Shown here one piece after another: positions 25,203 through 33,930 of a DNA stretch of 64,000 bases. Every line of letters begins with the position of its first letter. The first letter of the stretch is position 1. Source of the DNA: Halomonas zincidurans B6 (lineage in GTDB: Bacteria; Pseudomonadota; Gammaproteobacteria; Pseudomonadales; Halomonadaceae); contig NZ_JNCK01000001.1 of the NCBI RefSeq assembly GCF_000731955.1, positions 62,001-126,000 on the forward strand, written 5' to 3'. The notes beneath the pieces are model-generated. The model made no database searches. It worked only from the letters and a program-made list of their open reading frames with translations, and was not told the DNA's origin. Position numbers and translations under genes: made by a program.

Positions 25203-26123
25203 ATGAACCGACTCATCTCTTTCGTCGAATCCAATCTTGTATGGTTTGTCATTGCCGTAGCCGGGTTGGGATTGACAGTTCCGGAAACCGGGAAATTCCT
25301 TGAACCTTCCATCGGGCCATTACTTGCGTTGCTGATGCTTATTATCAGCCTGACCTTCGACGCGCATGACGTGCGAATAGTCCTTCGTAAACCGTCACGA
25401 CAGTTTTTGGCACTGGGCCTGGTCTATGGACCTATGTCGATTGCCGGATGGCTGACGGGCCGCCTGTTCTTTGGAAGCGGTCCGTTGGCCGCAGGCCAAA
25501 CCTTGCTTGGCACACTGCCAACGGATGTCTCCTCTCCTCTTCTGGTGCTGATGGCGCGGGGCAATGTTGCCCTGGCCGCCGTTTTCAACGCAGTCAACAC
25601 GGCGTTGTCTCCGTTCATCGTTCCTTTCCTGTTTCTATGGCTGACAGGCATACAATTGGAAGTTCCCCTTGGCTCGATTATCCTTGAACTGGTGTTGATC
25701 GTTCTCGTTCCTACCGTCCTGGGTGTGAGCTTGCGTACAGGGTTCCCATGTTTCTTTGCTCGGCATGATTCGGCTTATGCGGGGCTTGGATCAATTATAT
25801 ATCTACTGATACTGCTCGCTGTGGTAGGCCCGAACGCAAAAACCATCATTGGTTATGGTTGGTACGCTCTTGTGATTGCCGGGGCGGCCTTGTGCCTCAA
25901 CCTGACCGGTTACTTGGTAGGGATGGTCTCGCGACTGCTAACCACTGATCGCAAAGAGGTGATCACCTATCTCTTTACCGTGAGTAAAAAGGAGTTCAGC
26001 ATTGCTGCCGCTTTTGTGGCTGCATCCGGCCTGCCATCGGAAATAGCGATTCCAGCGGCTTTTTTTGCAGTGATTCAGATGATCACCTCACCCATTGCGG
26101 CCAAGATTCTTGCACGAGGCTAG
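25203..26123 (+). CDS. Bile acid:sodium symporter-like / ACR3-like membrane transporter (low-GC)
   Basis: A 306-residue membrane protein with about ten helices, related to the BASS (SBF)/ACR3 superfamily. N-terminal helices and the pair LLGTLPTDVSSPLLVLMARGNVALAA (about 105-130), followed by VSKKEFSIAAAFVAASGL near residue 260, resemble the two discontinuous helices that bind substrate and sodium. The substrate is unknown. Base composition is clearly lower in GC than the genes around it (one 60-base line is about 47%), and the start lacks a strong ribosome site, both consistent with acquisition. The 109-bp gap to dgt holds nothing clear. Confidence 0.8.
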   Translation: MNRLISFVESNLVWFVIAVAGLGLTVPETGKFLEPSIGPLLALLMLIISLTFDAHDVRIVLRKPSRQFLALGLVYGPMSIAGWLTGRLFFGSGPLAAGQTLLGTLPTDVSSPLLVLMARGNVALAAVFNAVNTALSPFIVPFLFLWLTGIQLEVPLGSIILELVLIVLVPTVLGVSLRTGFPCFFARHDSAYAGLGSIIYLLILLAVVGPNAKTIIGYGWYALVIAGAALCLNLTGYLVGMVSRLLTTDRKEVITYLFTVSKKEFSIAAAFVAASGLPSEIAIPAAFFAVIQMITSPIAAKILARG

Positions 26124-26216
26124 ACATGATGTTTTGACCTGCCCGTCCTCAACGATCGTGGGTTAGTGTTGGGGACGGACATCCATCAACAGCAGAGCCA
26201 CATTGAGGAGGGTCTC

Positions 26217-27587
26217 GTGCTCCAGGTGCTGACTCATCGTATCTACCGCCATCTGTTTCTGGCTCAGGTTACCGCCCTCGTCGGCACTGGCCTGACGACC
26301 GTCGCCCTGGCGCTGCTTGCCCACGACCTGGCAGGCGGGCAGGCAGGGATCGTGCTGGGTACGGCCCTGGCGATCAAGATGGTGGCCTATGTGGGGATCG
26401 CGCCAGTGGCCGGGGCTTACGCCTCGCGTCTGCCTCGTCGCGTCCTGCTGGTCGCTCTGGATCTGCTACGCGCGTCTGTGGTTTTCGCGCTGCCCTTCGT
26501 CACCGAAGTGTGGCAGATCTATGTGCTGATTTTTCTGCTCAATGCCGCCTCGGCGGGGTTTACGCCAGCCTTTCAGGCGACGATTCCAGACATCCTTGAG
26601 GACGAGGGGCAGTACACCCGGGCGTTGTCGTTGTCGCGTCTCGCCTATGATCTCGAGAATCTGCTCAGTCCCATGGCCGCCGCGGCGTTGCTGGTGGTGA
26701 TGAGTTTCGATGTGCTGTTCCTGCTCAATGGCCTGGCCTTCCTGGTCTCGGCCGGCCTGGTCGTCTCGGTAGTGCTACCTTCATCTCAGACCGTGGACGA
26801 GGCGCCGAGTGTCTGGCGCCGGATCTCCCACGGCATGGGTATCTATCTGAAAACACCGCGGCTGCGTGGGCTGCTAGCCCTGAACATGGTGGTCTCGGCC
26901 GCCGGGTCAATGCAGATCGTCAACACCGTGGTCTACGTCCGCTCTGCCCTGGGCATGGGCGAGCAGGCCGTAGCCATGGCCTTCGCGGCGGTCGGAGGCG
27001 GCTCGATGCTGGTGGCCCTGCTGCTGCCGAAAATCATGGACCATGCGCGCGAACGCCTGCTCATGCTTGCGGGCGGCGTCCTGATGACGCTAAGCCTCTT
27101 TATGGGGCTGCTGGCCCCGGGGTTCGTGGGGCTGCTGGGGCTGTGGTTCTTGCTGGGCGTCGGCGCCTCGCTGGTCATGACGCCCACCGGGCGCTTACTC
27201 AAACAATCGTGCCAGCCTGAGGACCGTCCGGCGCTATTTGCCGCCCAGTTCTCGCTATCGCACGGCTGTTGGCTGCTGGCCTATCCGCTGGCCGGCTGGT
27301 TCGGGGCGCAGGCGGGGCTGATCGAGACCTTCGCCCTGCTGGGGACGATCGCGCTGGTATCGACGGTGCTGGCGTCCCGCGTCTGGCCGTCACGGGATCC
27401 GGTGGCTCTCGAGCATGATCACGCGCCTGTCGAGCACACCCACCGGCATTACCATGACGAGCACCACCAGCATGAACATGAGGGCTGGGAGGGGCCGGAA
27501 CCCCACCGTCACCCCCATCTTCACCCGCAAGGTCGGCATCGTCATGTCTTCGTAATCGATCGTCATCATCTGGCGTGGCCTAGATAA
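26217..27587 (+). CDS. MFS transporter with histidine-rich C-terminal tail (NreB-like)
   Basis: A 456-residue major-facilitator exporter with about 12 helices and a cytoplasmic tail containing 18 histidines in its last ~59 residues (for example HTHRHYHDEHHQHEHEG). This layout matches NreB, the nickel-resistance MFS pump, in which the tail binds nickel. A GTG start at 26217 is chosen because GAGGAGG precedes it. It follows the low-GC transporter by 93 bp and may share its transcript. Metal specificity (Ni, Co or other) cannot be read from sequence. Confidence 0.85.
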   Translation: MLQVLTHRIYRHLFLAQVTALVGTGLTTVALALLAHDLAGGQAGIVLGTALAIKMVAYVGIAPVAGAYASRLPRRVLLVALDLLRASVVFALPFVTEVWQIYVLIFLLNAASAGFTPAFQATIPDILEDEGQYTRALSLSRLAYDLENLLSPMAAAALLVVMSFDVLFLLNGLAFLVSAGLVVSVVLPSSQTVDEAPSVWRRISHGMGIYLKTPRLRGLLALNMVVSAAGSMQIVNTVVYVRSALGMGEQAVAMAFAAVGGGSMLVALLLPKIMDHARERLLMLAGGVLMTLSLFMGLLAPGFVGLLGLWFLLGVGASLVMTPTGRLLKQSCQPEDRPALFAAQFSLSHGCWLLAYPLAGWFGAQAGLIETFALLGTIALVSTVLASRVWPSRDPVALEHDHAPVEHTHRHYHDEHHQHEHEGWEGPEPHRHPHLHPQGRHRHVFVIDRHHLAWPR

Positions 27588-27667
27588 TGAGCGATAGCGC
27601 GTTTCGGAACCGTATACACGGCGGCCATGAGAAAACGCCGCATGACCGCAATGCCAGATAACATCTA

Positions 27668-27695
27668 TACCTACCTACCTACCTACCTACCTACC
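27668..27695. repeat. (TACC)7 tetranucleotide microsatellite
   Basis: Seven perfect copies of TACC in the gap between the NreB-like gene and the convergent NERD gene. Such runs vary in copy number by slippage. It is not within a gene. The rest of this 243-bp gap holds nothing convincing. Confidence 0.9.
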
Positions 27696-27830
27696 TGACT
27701 GTCAGATGCTTGGATACCAATCCAGCGATGGAGAAGCGCACTTGCAGTTCGCCGCGCCTGAACCTGGATGCAGTTGGTCCTCGAGGTCGAGGCCTCTATT
27801 TTTCCACCGCCATGGATCTGGTCGCGACGG

Positions 27831-28733
27831 TCAATGCCAGCGCCCTGCAGTTGGTTTGTGGTGGGCGCGTCGGATCAACGCCCGGGCCACGTCGCCGTGC
27901 ACAGCATCGCCGAACGCGCCGAGCCGCGCCTCGGCGAGCAGTTGTGCCAGCCCCTCGCCACTGACTACCAGCACATCGTTCGGGGCCTGATCGCTGTCGA
28001 TCTGCCAGCCGGGCAGCACCAGCACCCCGCGCACCGGCACGTTCAAGCCGCACTCTCGAGCCAGCCAATGGCGCATCCAGCCGGCGGCTTGGCGGGTCTT
28101 GCGCAGCGGTTCGCGCTCGCTCCAGCCAGGAAAGCGCAGGCGCTGGCCTTCCACAGCCACCTGGTCCTGGGGGCGGCCGGCGGCGTCCAGCGGATGCGTC
28201 CTCGCGCGGGTCTCGACCACGAACACGCCGTAGGGCGTCAGCGCCACATGGTCGATGGTGAAGGTGTCGCTGGGGATGTCGTGGAAGACGAAAAACGGAT
28301 GGCTCTCGGGGCGGATCAACCGCTCTAACTCCTGACCCACCGCCAGCTCACAGGCCAGCCCCAGCTTAAGCCGGCGAATGCGCTGGAAGTCGCGCATCAG
28401 CAAGAAGCAGAACAGTAGCACCAACGCTGAGCAGAGCAGCCCGTAGAGCGCCCATTCGAACCAGATCTGCTTGTCGGCGAAGAGCATGCGGCCCATGCCG
28501 TAGGTCAACGGGGCGAGGATCACGATCGGCCCCAGTGCGCCGTTCAAGAACAGGCTGGTGAAGGCGCGATCGAGGCGATCGCGCAGCGCCTGGCCCGGTT
28601 CGCGCAGTGGATGGGCGTCGAACGGCGAGTGGACACGAGCGTCGTGCAGGTTGCGCAGCGCCATCACGATACCCGCAGTGGCGCCGAGCGGCGTCAGGAA
28701 AATCAGTGGTAACAGGTATTCCAGCCAGGCCAT
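27831..28733 (-). CDS. Nuclease-related-domain (NERD) membrane protein
   Basis: A 300-residue protein with three N-terminal hydrophobic helices (residues 4-25, 60-80, 95-115) and a cytoplasmic NERD domain. The core FHDIPSDTFTIDHVALTPYGVFVVETRAR (about 145-173) has the IDHV..VVETK-like pattern of a restriction-endonuclease fold (Asp, Glu, Lys/Arg), here ending in Arg rather than Lys. NERD proteins are thought to process DNA, often in unknown contexts. Whether the Arg change affects activity is not known. It is convergent with the NreB-like gene. Confidence 0.85.
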   Translation of the reverse strand: MAWLEYLLPLIFLTPLGATAGIVMALRNLHDARVHSPFDAHPLREPGQALRDRLDRAFTSLFLNGALGPIVILAPLTYGMGRMLFADKQIWFEWALYGLLCSALVLLFCFLLMRDFQRIRRLKLGLACELAVGQELERLIRPESHPFFVFHDIPSDTFTIDHVALTPYGVFVVETRARTHPLDAAGRPQDQVAVEGQRLRFPGWSEREPLRKTRQAAGWMRHWLARECGLNVPVRGVLVLPGWQIDSDQAPNDVLVVSGEGLAQLLAEARLGAFGDAVHGDVARALIRRAHHKPTAGRWH

Positions 28734-28821
28734 CTCATGTTCATCCTTGCCGCGAGGGTGTGCACGAAGCGCTCATTCTAGCCAAGCGGCCCGTCGCTCA
28801 CCATGCGCCAACCGGCGCGAT

Positions 28822-29886
28822 TCAAGCCGAACGGGTGATCGGCGTGTAGGCGACCACCCGGTTGCGACCCTGGGTCTTGGCGCTGTAGAGCGCCTGGTCG
28901 GCGTGGCACAGCCAGTCATGGTAGTCGTTCATGGCGTCGGTCGCTTCGGCCAGTCCGATACTCAGCGTGCAGGGCAGCAGAGTCTCGCCCTGGACCTCGC
29001 GACGCGCAAAGCGTTCGCGCAGCGCGTCGAGCTGCGCCAGGGCCTGGTCGATGGGCGTGTCGGGGAGCAGCACGCCGAACTCTTCGCCGCCGTAACGGCC
29101 GACCAGCGCCTGGTCGCCCAGTGTCTCGCGCAGGAAGGCCGCGGCGCGTCGCAGGGTCTGGTCGCCCATGGCATGGCCGAAGGTGTCGTTGATCTGCTTG
29201 AAATGGTCGAGGGCGATGAGCGCCAGGGTGATCGGGGGACATTCTGCGGTGAAGTGGCGCTCGGCCAGGACTTCCCAGTGGCGGCGATTATACAGCCCGG
29301 TGAGGCCGTCGGTTCGGCTGAACCGGGTCAGCAGGCGTTTCTGCTCGACCAGCGCCTTGGCCTGGCGGTAGACGATCTGGCCGATCGTCAGCGGGTAGAT
29401 AATCAGCAGCGGCAGACTGGCGAACAACGAAAGCGGCGAAGGCACCAGCGTGAAGGCCGGCACGTCGAGCGCCAGCCAGCCGACGGTCGCACCGGCCCCC
29501 AGCGCGATCAGCCCGCGCGCGAGCATGCGCAGCCCGCCGACGGCGATATTGTTGAAGCACAACAGCGTGGCGAAAACCGCGCCGGGGAGTACGCTGAAGC
29601 CCATCGCCGCGATCCAGACGCCGCCGAGCAGGGTGTCCAGTAGCAGCAGGCGACGTTCGTGGGTGTGCGGTTCGCGGCTGCGTGCGGTCCACCAGCGAGC
29701 GATGTGCGGCCAGGCCAGGCCGTTGATCGCCAGCAGCGTCCACAGCGGCCAGCCGGCGGCGGTTTCGTAAAGTGTTGCGGCGACACACAGCGACCCCAGC
29801 CCCAGGCCGATGATGCGAGGCAGGTAGGCGCGCCGGGAGAGGGCGAGGCGCGGATCGCGGCGGAGTGTGGCGGCGGCGGCAGACAT
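28822..29886 (-). CDS. MASE2-GGDEF membrane protein with altered metal site
   Basis: A 354-residue protein with a MASE2-type membrane sensor (about residues 1-175; RRAYLPRIIGLGLGSLCVAA) and a GGDEF domain that normally makes cyclic di-GMP, as in E. coli DgcC/AdrA. The active loop GGEEF is intact (266-270), but the usual D-(I/L)-D-H-F-K motif reads ALDHFK, so the first metal-binding aspartate is Ala225. No RxxD inhibitory site precedes the GGEEF loop (GDQA instead). Catalysis may be weak or absent, or the protein may be a GTP/c-di-GMP sensor. Confidence 0.88.
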   Translation of the reverse strand: MSAAAATLRRDPRLALSRRAYLPRIIGLGLGSLCVAATLYETAAGWPLWTLLAINGLAWPHIARWWTARSREPHTHERRLLLLDTLLGGVWIAAMGFSVLPGAVFATLLCFNNIAVGGLRMLARGLIALGAGATVGWLALDVPAFTLVPSPLSLFASLPLLIIYPLTIGQIVYRQAKALVEQKRLLTRFSRTDGLTGLYNRRHWEVLAERHFTAECPPITLALIALDHFKQINDTFGHAMGDQTLRRAAAFLRETLGDQALVGRYGGEEFGVLLPDTPIDQALAQLDALRERFARREVQGETLLPCTLSIGLAEATDAMNDYHDWLCHADQALYSAKTQGRNRVVAYTPITRSA

Positions 29887-29980
29887 GCGGCGTTACGGTC
29901 CTGATGCTGGCCACCCGGGCCGGGTGTGTGAGACGTTTTACCTTGGCGCAAAACCCGACTGGCGACTAGTGGAAAGTTTC

Positions 29981-30880
29981 ATGACGACGATCAACGATAT
30001 TCGCCCGACGCCCGGGCCCGGGCCCGCATCGGGTGGGCCGGGCAGCGCCGCGGCGCAGGCCGCGTTCCAGGCCTTGCAGGCGTTCGCCGAGCGCTATCCG
30101 CGGCTGATGGTACTGACCGGCGCCGGGGTGAGTACCGACTGCGGCATTCCCGATTACCGCGATGCGATGGGCGCCTGGAAGCGTTCGCCGCCGGTCCGGC
30201 ACCAGGCGTTCATGGCCAGCGCGGCGACCCGTCAGCGCTACTGGGCGCGCAGCCTGATCGGCTTTCGCGCCATCGAGGTCGCTCGCCCGGGCCCGGCGCA
30301 TCGCGCTCTGGCGCGGCTCGAGGCGCTCGGCCACGTCACCGCGCTGGTCACCCAGAATGTCGATGGGCTGCACCAGCGCGCCGGCTCGCGGCGGGTCATC
30401 GACCTGCACGGGCGCGCCGAGATCGTGCGCTGCATGGGCTGCGGCGCCAGCCGCATGCGTCATGCGCTGCATCGCGAGCTGGCCGAGCGTAATCCCGACT
30501 GGCTCAAGCTCGACGCAGCGGCCGGCCCGGATGGCGACGCCGATCTCGACGGCCTGGACTTCTCGCGCTTTGAAATCCTCGACTGCACGCGCTGCGGCGA
30601 AGGCATCTGGAAGCCTGACGTGGTGTTCTTCGGCGACAACGTGCCGCGCACCCGGGTCGATGCCGCCTTCGCGGCGCTGGCCGAGGCCGATGCGCTGCTG
30701 GTCGCCGGTTCGTCGCTGATGGTCTACTCGGGGTTTCGCTTCGCTCGCCAGGCGGCACGCGACGGCAAGCCGATCGCCTGCATCAATCGTGGCCACACCC
30801 GTGGCGACCTGCTCTACTCCCTCAAGCTTGACGCGGCGACGGGCGAGACGCTGACGGCACTGGCCGAGGCGCTCGGCTGA
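29981..30880 (+). CDS. Sir2-family NAD-dependent protein deacylase (class II-like)
   Basis: A 299-residue sirtuin that removes acyl groups from lysines using NAD+. Motifs: GAGVSTDCGIPDYRD (about 46-60), TQNVDGLH (about 124-131), catalytic His in DLHGRAEIV, zinc cysteines CMGC and CTRC, and GSSLMVYSGFR. The wording GIPDYRDAMGAWKR is like the SIRT4-type class II. Residues 1-30 are proline/glycine-rich and may be an unstructured leader. The start at 29981 is preferred over one further upstream, which would overlap the diguanylate cyclase gene. An ATG-proximal GGAAAG is a modest ribosome site. Confidence 0.92.
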   Translation: MTTINDIRPTPGPGPASGGPGSAAAQAAFQALQAFAERYPRLMVLTGAGVSTDCGIPDYRDAMGAWKRSPPVRHQAFMASAATRQRYWARSLIGFRAIEVARPGPAHRALARLEALGHVTALVTQNVDGLHQRAGSRRVIDLHGRAEIVRCMGCGASRMRHALHRELAERNPDWLKLDAAAGPDGDADLDGLDFSRFEILDCTRCGEGIWKPDVVFFGDNVPRTRVDAAFAALAEADALLVAGSSLMVYSGFRFARQAARDGKPIACINRGHTRGDLLYSLKLDAATGETLTALAEALG

Positions 30881-30993
30881 GACGACGTCGCGATGCTAAA
30901 ACGTCTTCCTGTACACGCTGTGATCGGCTATTCGACCGATGCAAGAAAGCCCAGCATCGCCCAGCCCGAGCTTTGCGTGGACGCACGCGCATT

Positions 30994-31986
30994 TCAGCGT
31001 GTCGGCGGCGCCATGAACTCCGGGCCCACCGGGTCGCTGACGTGTTTGGCGAGGAGCCGATCGATCTCGGCCAGGTCGTCGGCGTTGAGCTTCCAGCCGT
31101 CGATGGCATCGAGCGGCTCCATCTGGTCGGGACGTCGGCCACCCCACAGCGCGATGCCGTTGGCATGGCCGTCGAGCAGCCAGCGCACGGCAAGTTCCAG
31201 CACGTGCTTGCCGTGGCGCTCCCGGGCGAAACGCTCGAGGGCATCCACCGCGGCCAGGTACTGAGCGTATCGCGGCTCCTGGAACTTGGGGTCGTTATTG
31301 CGCAGGTCGTCGCCGTTGAACTGAGTGTCGCGGCGCATCTTGCCGCTGAGCAGGCCGCGGCACAGCGCACCGTAGGTCAGCATGGTCAGCCCCTCGCGCT
31401 CGGCGTAAGGGATTATGTCGTGTTCGGCGTCGCGCTCGAACAGATTGAGCGGCGGCTGCACGCTGTGCAGCGGGGCGACTCCGCTGAAGGCCCGGCACTG
31501 CTCGACGGTGAAGTTGCTGACACCGATGGCGCGGATCTTGCCGTCTCGGTAGAGCCGCTGCATGGCGCTGGCGGTTTCCTCCATCGGCACCTGGGGGTCG
31601 GGCCAGTGGATCTGGTACAGATCGATCGTCTCGGTGCCCAGCCGACGCAGCGAATCCTCGACTTCCCGCTCGAGGCGCGGCGCGGTGGCGTTGCGCACCA
31701 GTCCCTCGATGCCTTCGCCCCATTCGAGGCCGGCCTTGCTGGCGATCACCAGCTCGTCGCGCTGGCCATATTCGGCGAGTGCCTTGCCGACGACTTCCTC
31801 GGAGTGACCGTAGCCGTAGGCCGGGGCGGTGTCGATCAGATTGATGCCGCGATCCAGCGCGGCGTGAATGGTACGGATCGCCTGGGCGTCGTCACTGCCG
31901 CCCCACATCTTGCCGCCGATCGCCCAGGTGCCCAGGCCGATGCGCGAGGCGGACAGGCCGGTATCGCCGATCTTGAGGGTTTCCAT
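30994..31986 (-). CDS. Aldo/keto reductase
   Basis: A 330-residue NADPH-dependent oxidoreductase of the AKR superfamily, TIM-barrel fold. Motifs: GLGTWAIGGKMWGG, DTAPAYGYGHSEEVVGKAL (Asp/Tyr of the tetrad), IHWPDPQVPMEETA, and GVSNFTVEQCRAF near residue 160. It reduces aldehydes or ketones; the substrate is unknown. The ATG at 31986 with GGGAG upstream is taken. It lies alone and convergent with the sirtuin gene. Confidence 0.93.
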   Translation of the reverse strand: METLKIGDTGLSASRIGLGTWAIGGKMWGGSDDAQAIRTIHAALDRGINLIDTAPAYGYGHSEEVVGKALAEYGQRDELVIASKAGLEWGEGIEGLVRNATAPRLEREVEDSLRRLGTETIDLYQIHWPDPQVPMEETASAMQRLYRDGKIRAIGVSNFTVEQCRAFSGVAPLHSVQPPLNLFERDAEHDIIPYAEREGLTMLTYGALCRGLLSGKMRRDTQFNGDDLRNNDPKFQEPRYAQYLAAVDALERFARERHGKHVLELAVRWLLDGHANGIALWGGRRPDQMEPLDAIDGWKLNADDLAEIDRLLAKHVSDPVGPEFMAPPTR

Positions 31987-32071
31987 GGGAACGCTCCCTG
32001 TTGTGGTGAGTGGATGGCCCTTAGGCTGGCCGGTTAGCGTCGGCTTGGCAAGTCGCCGGCGCGTGTCGGAT

Positions 32072-32497
32072 TCAGGGCCGGCTGGCGGCGACCGGTTCGA
32101 CGGGCACCTCGACCGGGCCAGTCGCGGCGTTGCCGGTGAGAACCGCGACCGGTTCGGGCGAGGCGTAGAGCAGCCGGCCGTCGGCGCGGATCTCGGCGCG
32201 CAGCCGGTAATCGCCACCGGCGCCGACGGCGTTGGCGTCATAGCGCAGTATCACGGGAATCGGCCCGCGGCCCAGGCGCGTGTAATTGCCAGTGGCGATC
32301 ACTCCGCCGCTCGCCGAGCCTTCACGCAGGGTGACGCTGAGCTCGGCGTTGCGCGGCAGTTCGAGCGGGGCATCGGCGACGACGCGCGCCTCGAGATTGG
32401 CGAGGCGCGGGGTCAGCGCACAGCCGCCGAGAGCGAGCAGGACAAGCAGCGCCAAGGCCAGTCGCAGTGGTCGTGGCAGGCCGGGGTGGCGGGTCAT
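32072..32497 (-). CDS. YbaY-family lipoprotein
   Basis: A 141-residue outer-membrane lipoprotein. A hydrophobic leader (LALALLVLLALGGC) supplies the lipobox, and the mature part has the beta-sandwich pattern of YbaY/META-related lipoproteins (NLEARVVADAPLELPRNAELSVTL..). AGGAG lies 6 bases before the ATG at 32497. Function is unknown; E. coli YbaY is likewise uncharacterised. Confidence 0.85.
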   Translation of the reverse strand: MTRHPGLPRPLRLALALLVLLALGGCALTPRLANLEARVVADAPLELPRNAELSVTLREGSASGGVIATGNYTRLGRGPIPVILRYDANAVGAGGDYRLRAEIRADGRLLYASPEPVAVLTGNAATGPVEVPVEPVAASRP

Positions 32498-32556
32498 AAC
32501 GGCTCCTGATGCAGTGGGGAATGACATGAAGGGGCGCCGGCAGCGCTAACCCGCGC

Positions 32557-32931
32557 TCAGCCGCCGGCCAACTTGACCGTGTAGCCCCGGGATTCGAGCT
32601 CGGCCTTGAGTAGCTGGCGATGATCGCCCTGAATCTCGATGACGCCCGCCTTGATTGCGCCGCCGGTGCCGCAGCGCTTCTTGAGCGTCTTGGCCAGCGC
32701 CTTGAGCTCGTCATGGGCGAGCGGCACGCCGTGTACCGTGGTCACGCCCTTGCCCTTGCGGCCGCTGGTCTCGCGGCGGATGCGCACCACCCCGTCGAGG
32801 GCGGCGATGCGTTCGGCCTCGGCCTCGTCGGCGCACTGGCAGTCGGCAAGCGGTTGGCGGCAGGCGGGGCAGGTCTCGCCATGTTCGGTCGAATAGACGA
32901 GCCCTCGCAGCTGATCCTGAAGGGAGGCCAT
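32557..32931 (-). CDS. yciH: SUI1/eIF1-like translation factor YciH
   Basis: A 124-residue protein related to eukaryotic eIF1. The SUI1 core RKGKGVTTVHGVPLAHDELK and the end KKRCGTGGAIKAGVIEIQGDHRQ are standard. An N-terminal zinc ribbon-like CPACRQPLADCQC is present, an addition seen in many bacterial YciH proteins. In E. coli YciH acts at translation initiation and stress. AGGAG precedes the ATG at 32931. It shares a strand with ybaY, 59 bp downstream. Confidence 0.95.
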   Translation of the reverse strand: MASLQDQLRGLVYSTEHGETCPACRQPLADCQCADEAEAERIAALDGVVRIRRETSGRKGKGVTTVHGVPLAHDELKALAKTLKKRCGTGGAIKAGVIEIQGDHRQLLKAELESRGYTVKLAGG

Positions 32932-33032
32932 CAAGCGGCTCCTGTCGAATGGCACATGGAGACGATGATAGCGCAGCACGCCGCCGGCGACGATGGCCGG
33001 CGCGGAGCGTTCGCTGCCGCCTTCGAACGGCG

Positions 33033-33728
33033 TCAGCGGGCGGCGGCGACCGGCATGACGCGGCTGACGGTCTCGGCGAGGCGGGCGAGGATGACGGGCA
33101 GTTGGCCCATGTCGGTCATCGAGATCGCCCCTTGGGGGGTTCGTTCCTCCTCGGCGAAGCGATTGATGTGCACCACGCGCATGCCGGCGGCGAGCCCGGC
33201 GGCGACCCCTACCGCGGCGTCATCGATCACCACGCACTGCTCGGGCATGAAGCCCATGCTGCGGGCGGCGTGCAGGAACAATCCCGGGTCGGGCTTCCAG
33301 CATTGCAGCGTGTAGCCGCTATACAGGCGCTCGTCGAAATAGCGGCGCAGGCCGGTGCTGTCCAGTGCGTTGCGGATCTTGTGCTCGGGGCCGTTCGAGG
33401 CCACGCAGCGGGGAAGGTCGGACAGCGCATCGAGGGTTTCGCGAACGTGGGGGATGGGTTGAAGCTCGCGGGCCATGCGCAGGGCCATGGTCTTGCGCAT
33501 CTCGGCCTCGGCGGCGCTGCGCACCGTGGCGTCGAGCGCGCCATGGCGGCGCTCCAGCTCGGCGACGATGGTCATGAAGCGCACACCGCGGAACTCCTCC
33601 ATGTATTGTCGTGCGGCAAAGGGCAGGCCGACGCGATTCAGCGTATCGGCCATCACTTCCGCCAGTAGCGGTTCGCTGTCTACCAGGGTGCCATCGCAAT
33701 CGAAAAGCAGACAGAGGGAGTGGGGCAT
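33033..33728 (-). CDS. HAD-family phosphatase, YieH-like (6-phosphogluconate phosphatase)
   Basis: A 231-residue haloacid dehalogenase-superfamily phosphatase. Motif I is FDCDGTLVDSEPL (catalytic aspartates at about 10 and 12), motif II ends in CVASNGPEHKI, and motif IV is VVIDDAAVGV. The pattern FRGVRFMTIV..VASNGPEHKI..YSGYTLQCWKPDP closely follows E. coli YieH, which acts on 6-phosphogluconate. Its position near kguK and kguD (2-ketogluconate pathway) fits a role in trimming sugar-acid phosphates, though it is 200 bp away with its own leader. Confidence 0.85.
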   Translation of the reverse strand: MPHSLCLLFDCDGTLVDSEPLLAEVMADTLNRVGLPFAARQYMEEFRGVRFMTIVAELERRHGALDATVRSAAEAEMRKTMALRMARELQPIPHVRETLDALSDLPRCVASNGPEHKIRNALDSTGLRRYFDERLYSGYTLQCWKPDPGLFLHAARSMGFMPEQCVVIDDAAVGVAAGLAAGMRVVHINRFAEEERTPQGAISMTDMGQLPVILARLAETVSRVMPVAAAR

Positions 33729-33829
33729 GGGTCGTGTCTCTTGCGGCTAGCCTCGCTGTAGCGGGCTCATACTCTTGGTTATCGGCAAGGCCGGCACACG
33801 GTTGAGGGTGAATGGCCTTCGTTTCAAGA

Positions 33830-33849
33830 ACACTGTTTCCGAACAGTGT
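33830..33849. promoter_or_regulatory. Perfect 8-bp palindrome ACACTGTT-TCCG-AACAGTGT
   Basis: An inverted repeat with 8-base arms in the AT-rich gap between kguD and the phosphatase gene, about 100 bp before the phosphatase ATG. The AT-rich stretch TTATATTG lies just upstream on the minus strand and may be a -10. It could be an operator for a sugar-acid regulator or a short hairpin. No regulator is encoded nearby. Confidence 0.5.
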
Positions 33850-33930
33850 AGTGCAATATAACAAAACATGACAAAGCCATTTTCGACTGAGATGGGCCAG
33901 GCGGGGCAGCCCGGACGGCGCCGGCCGCAA

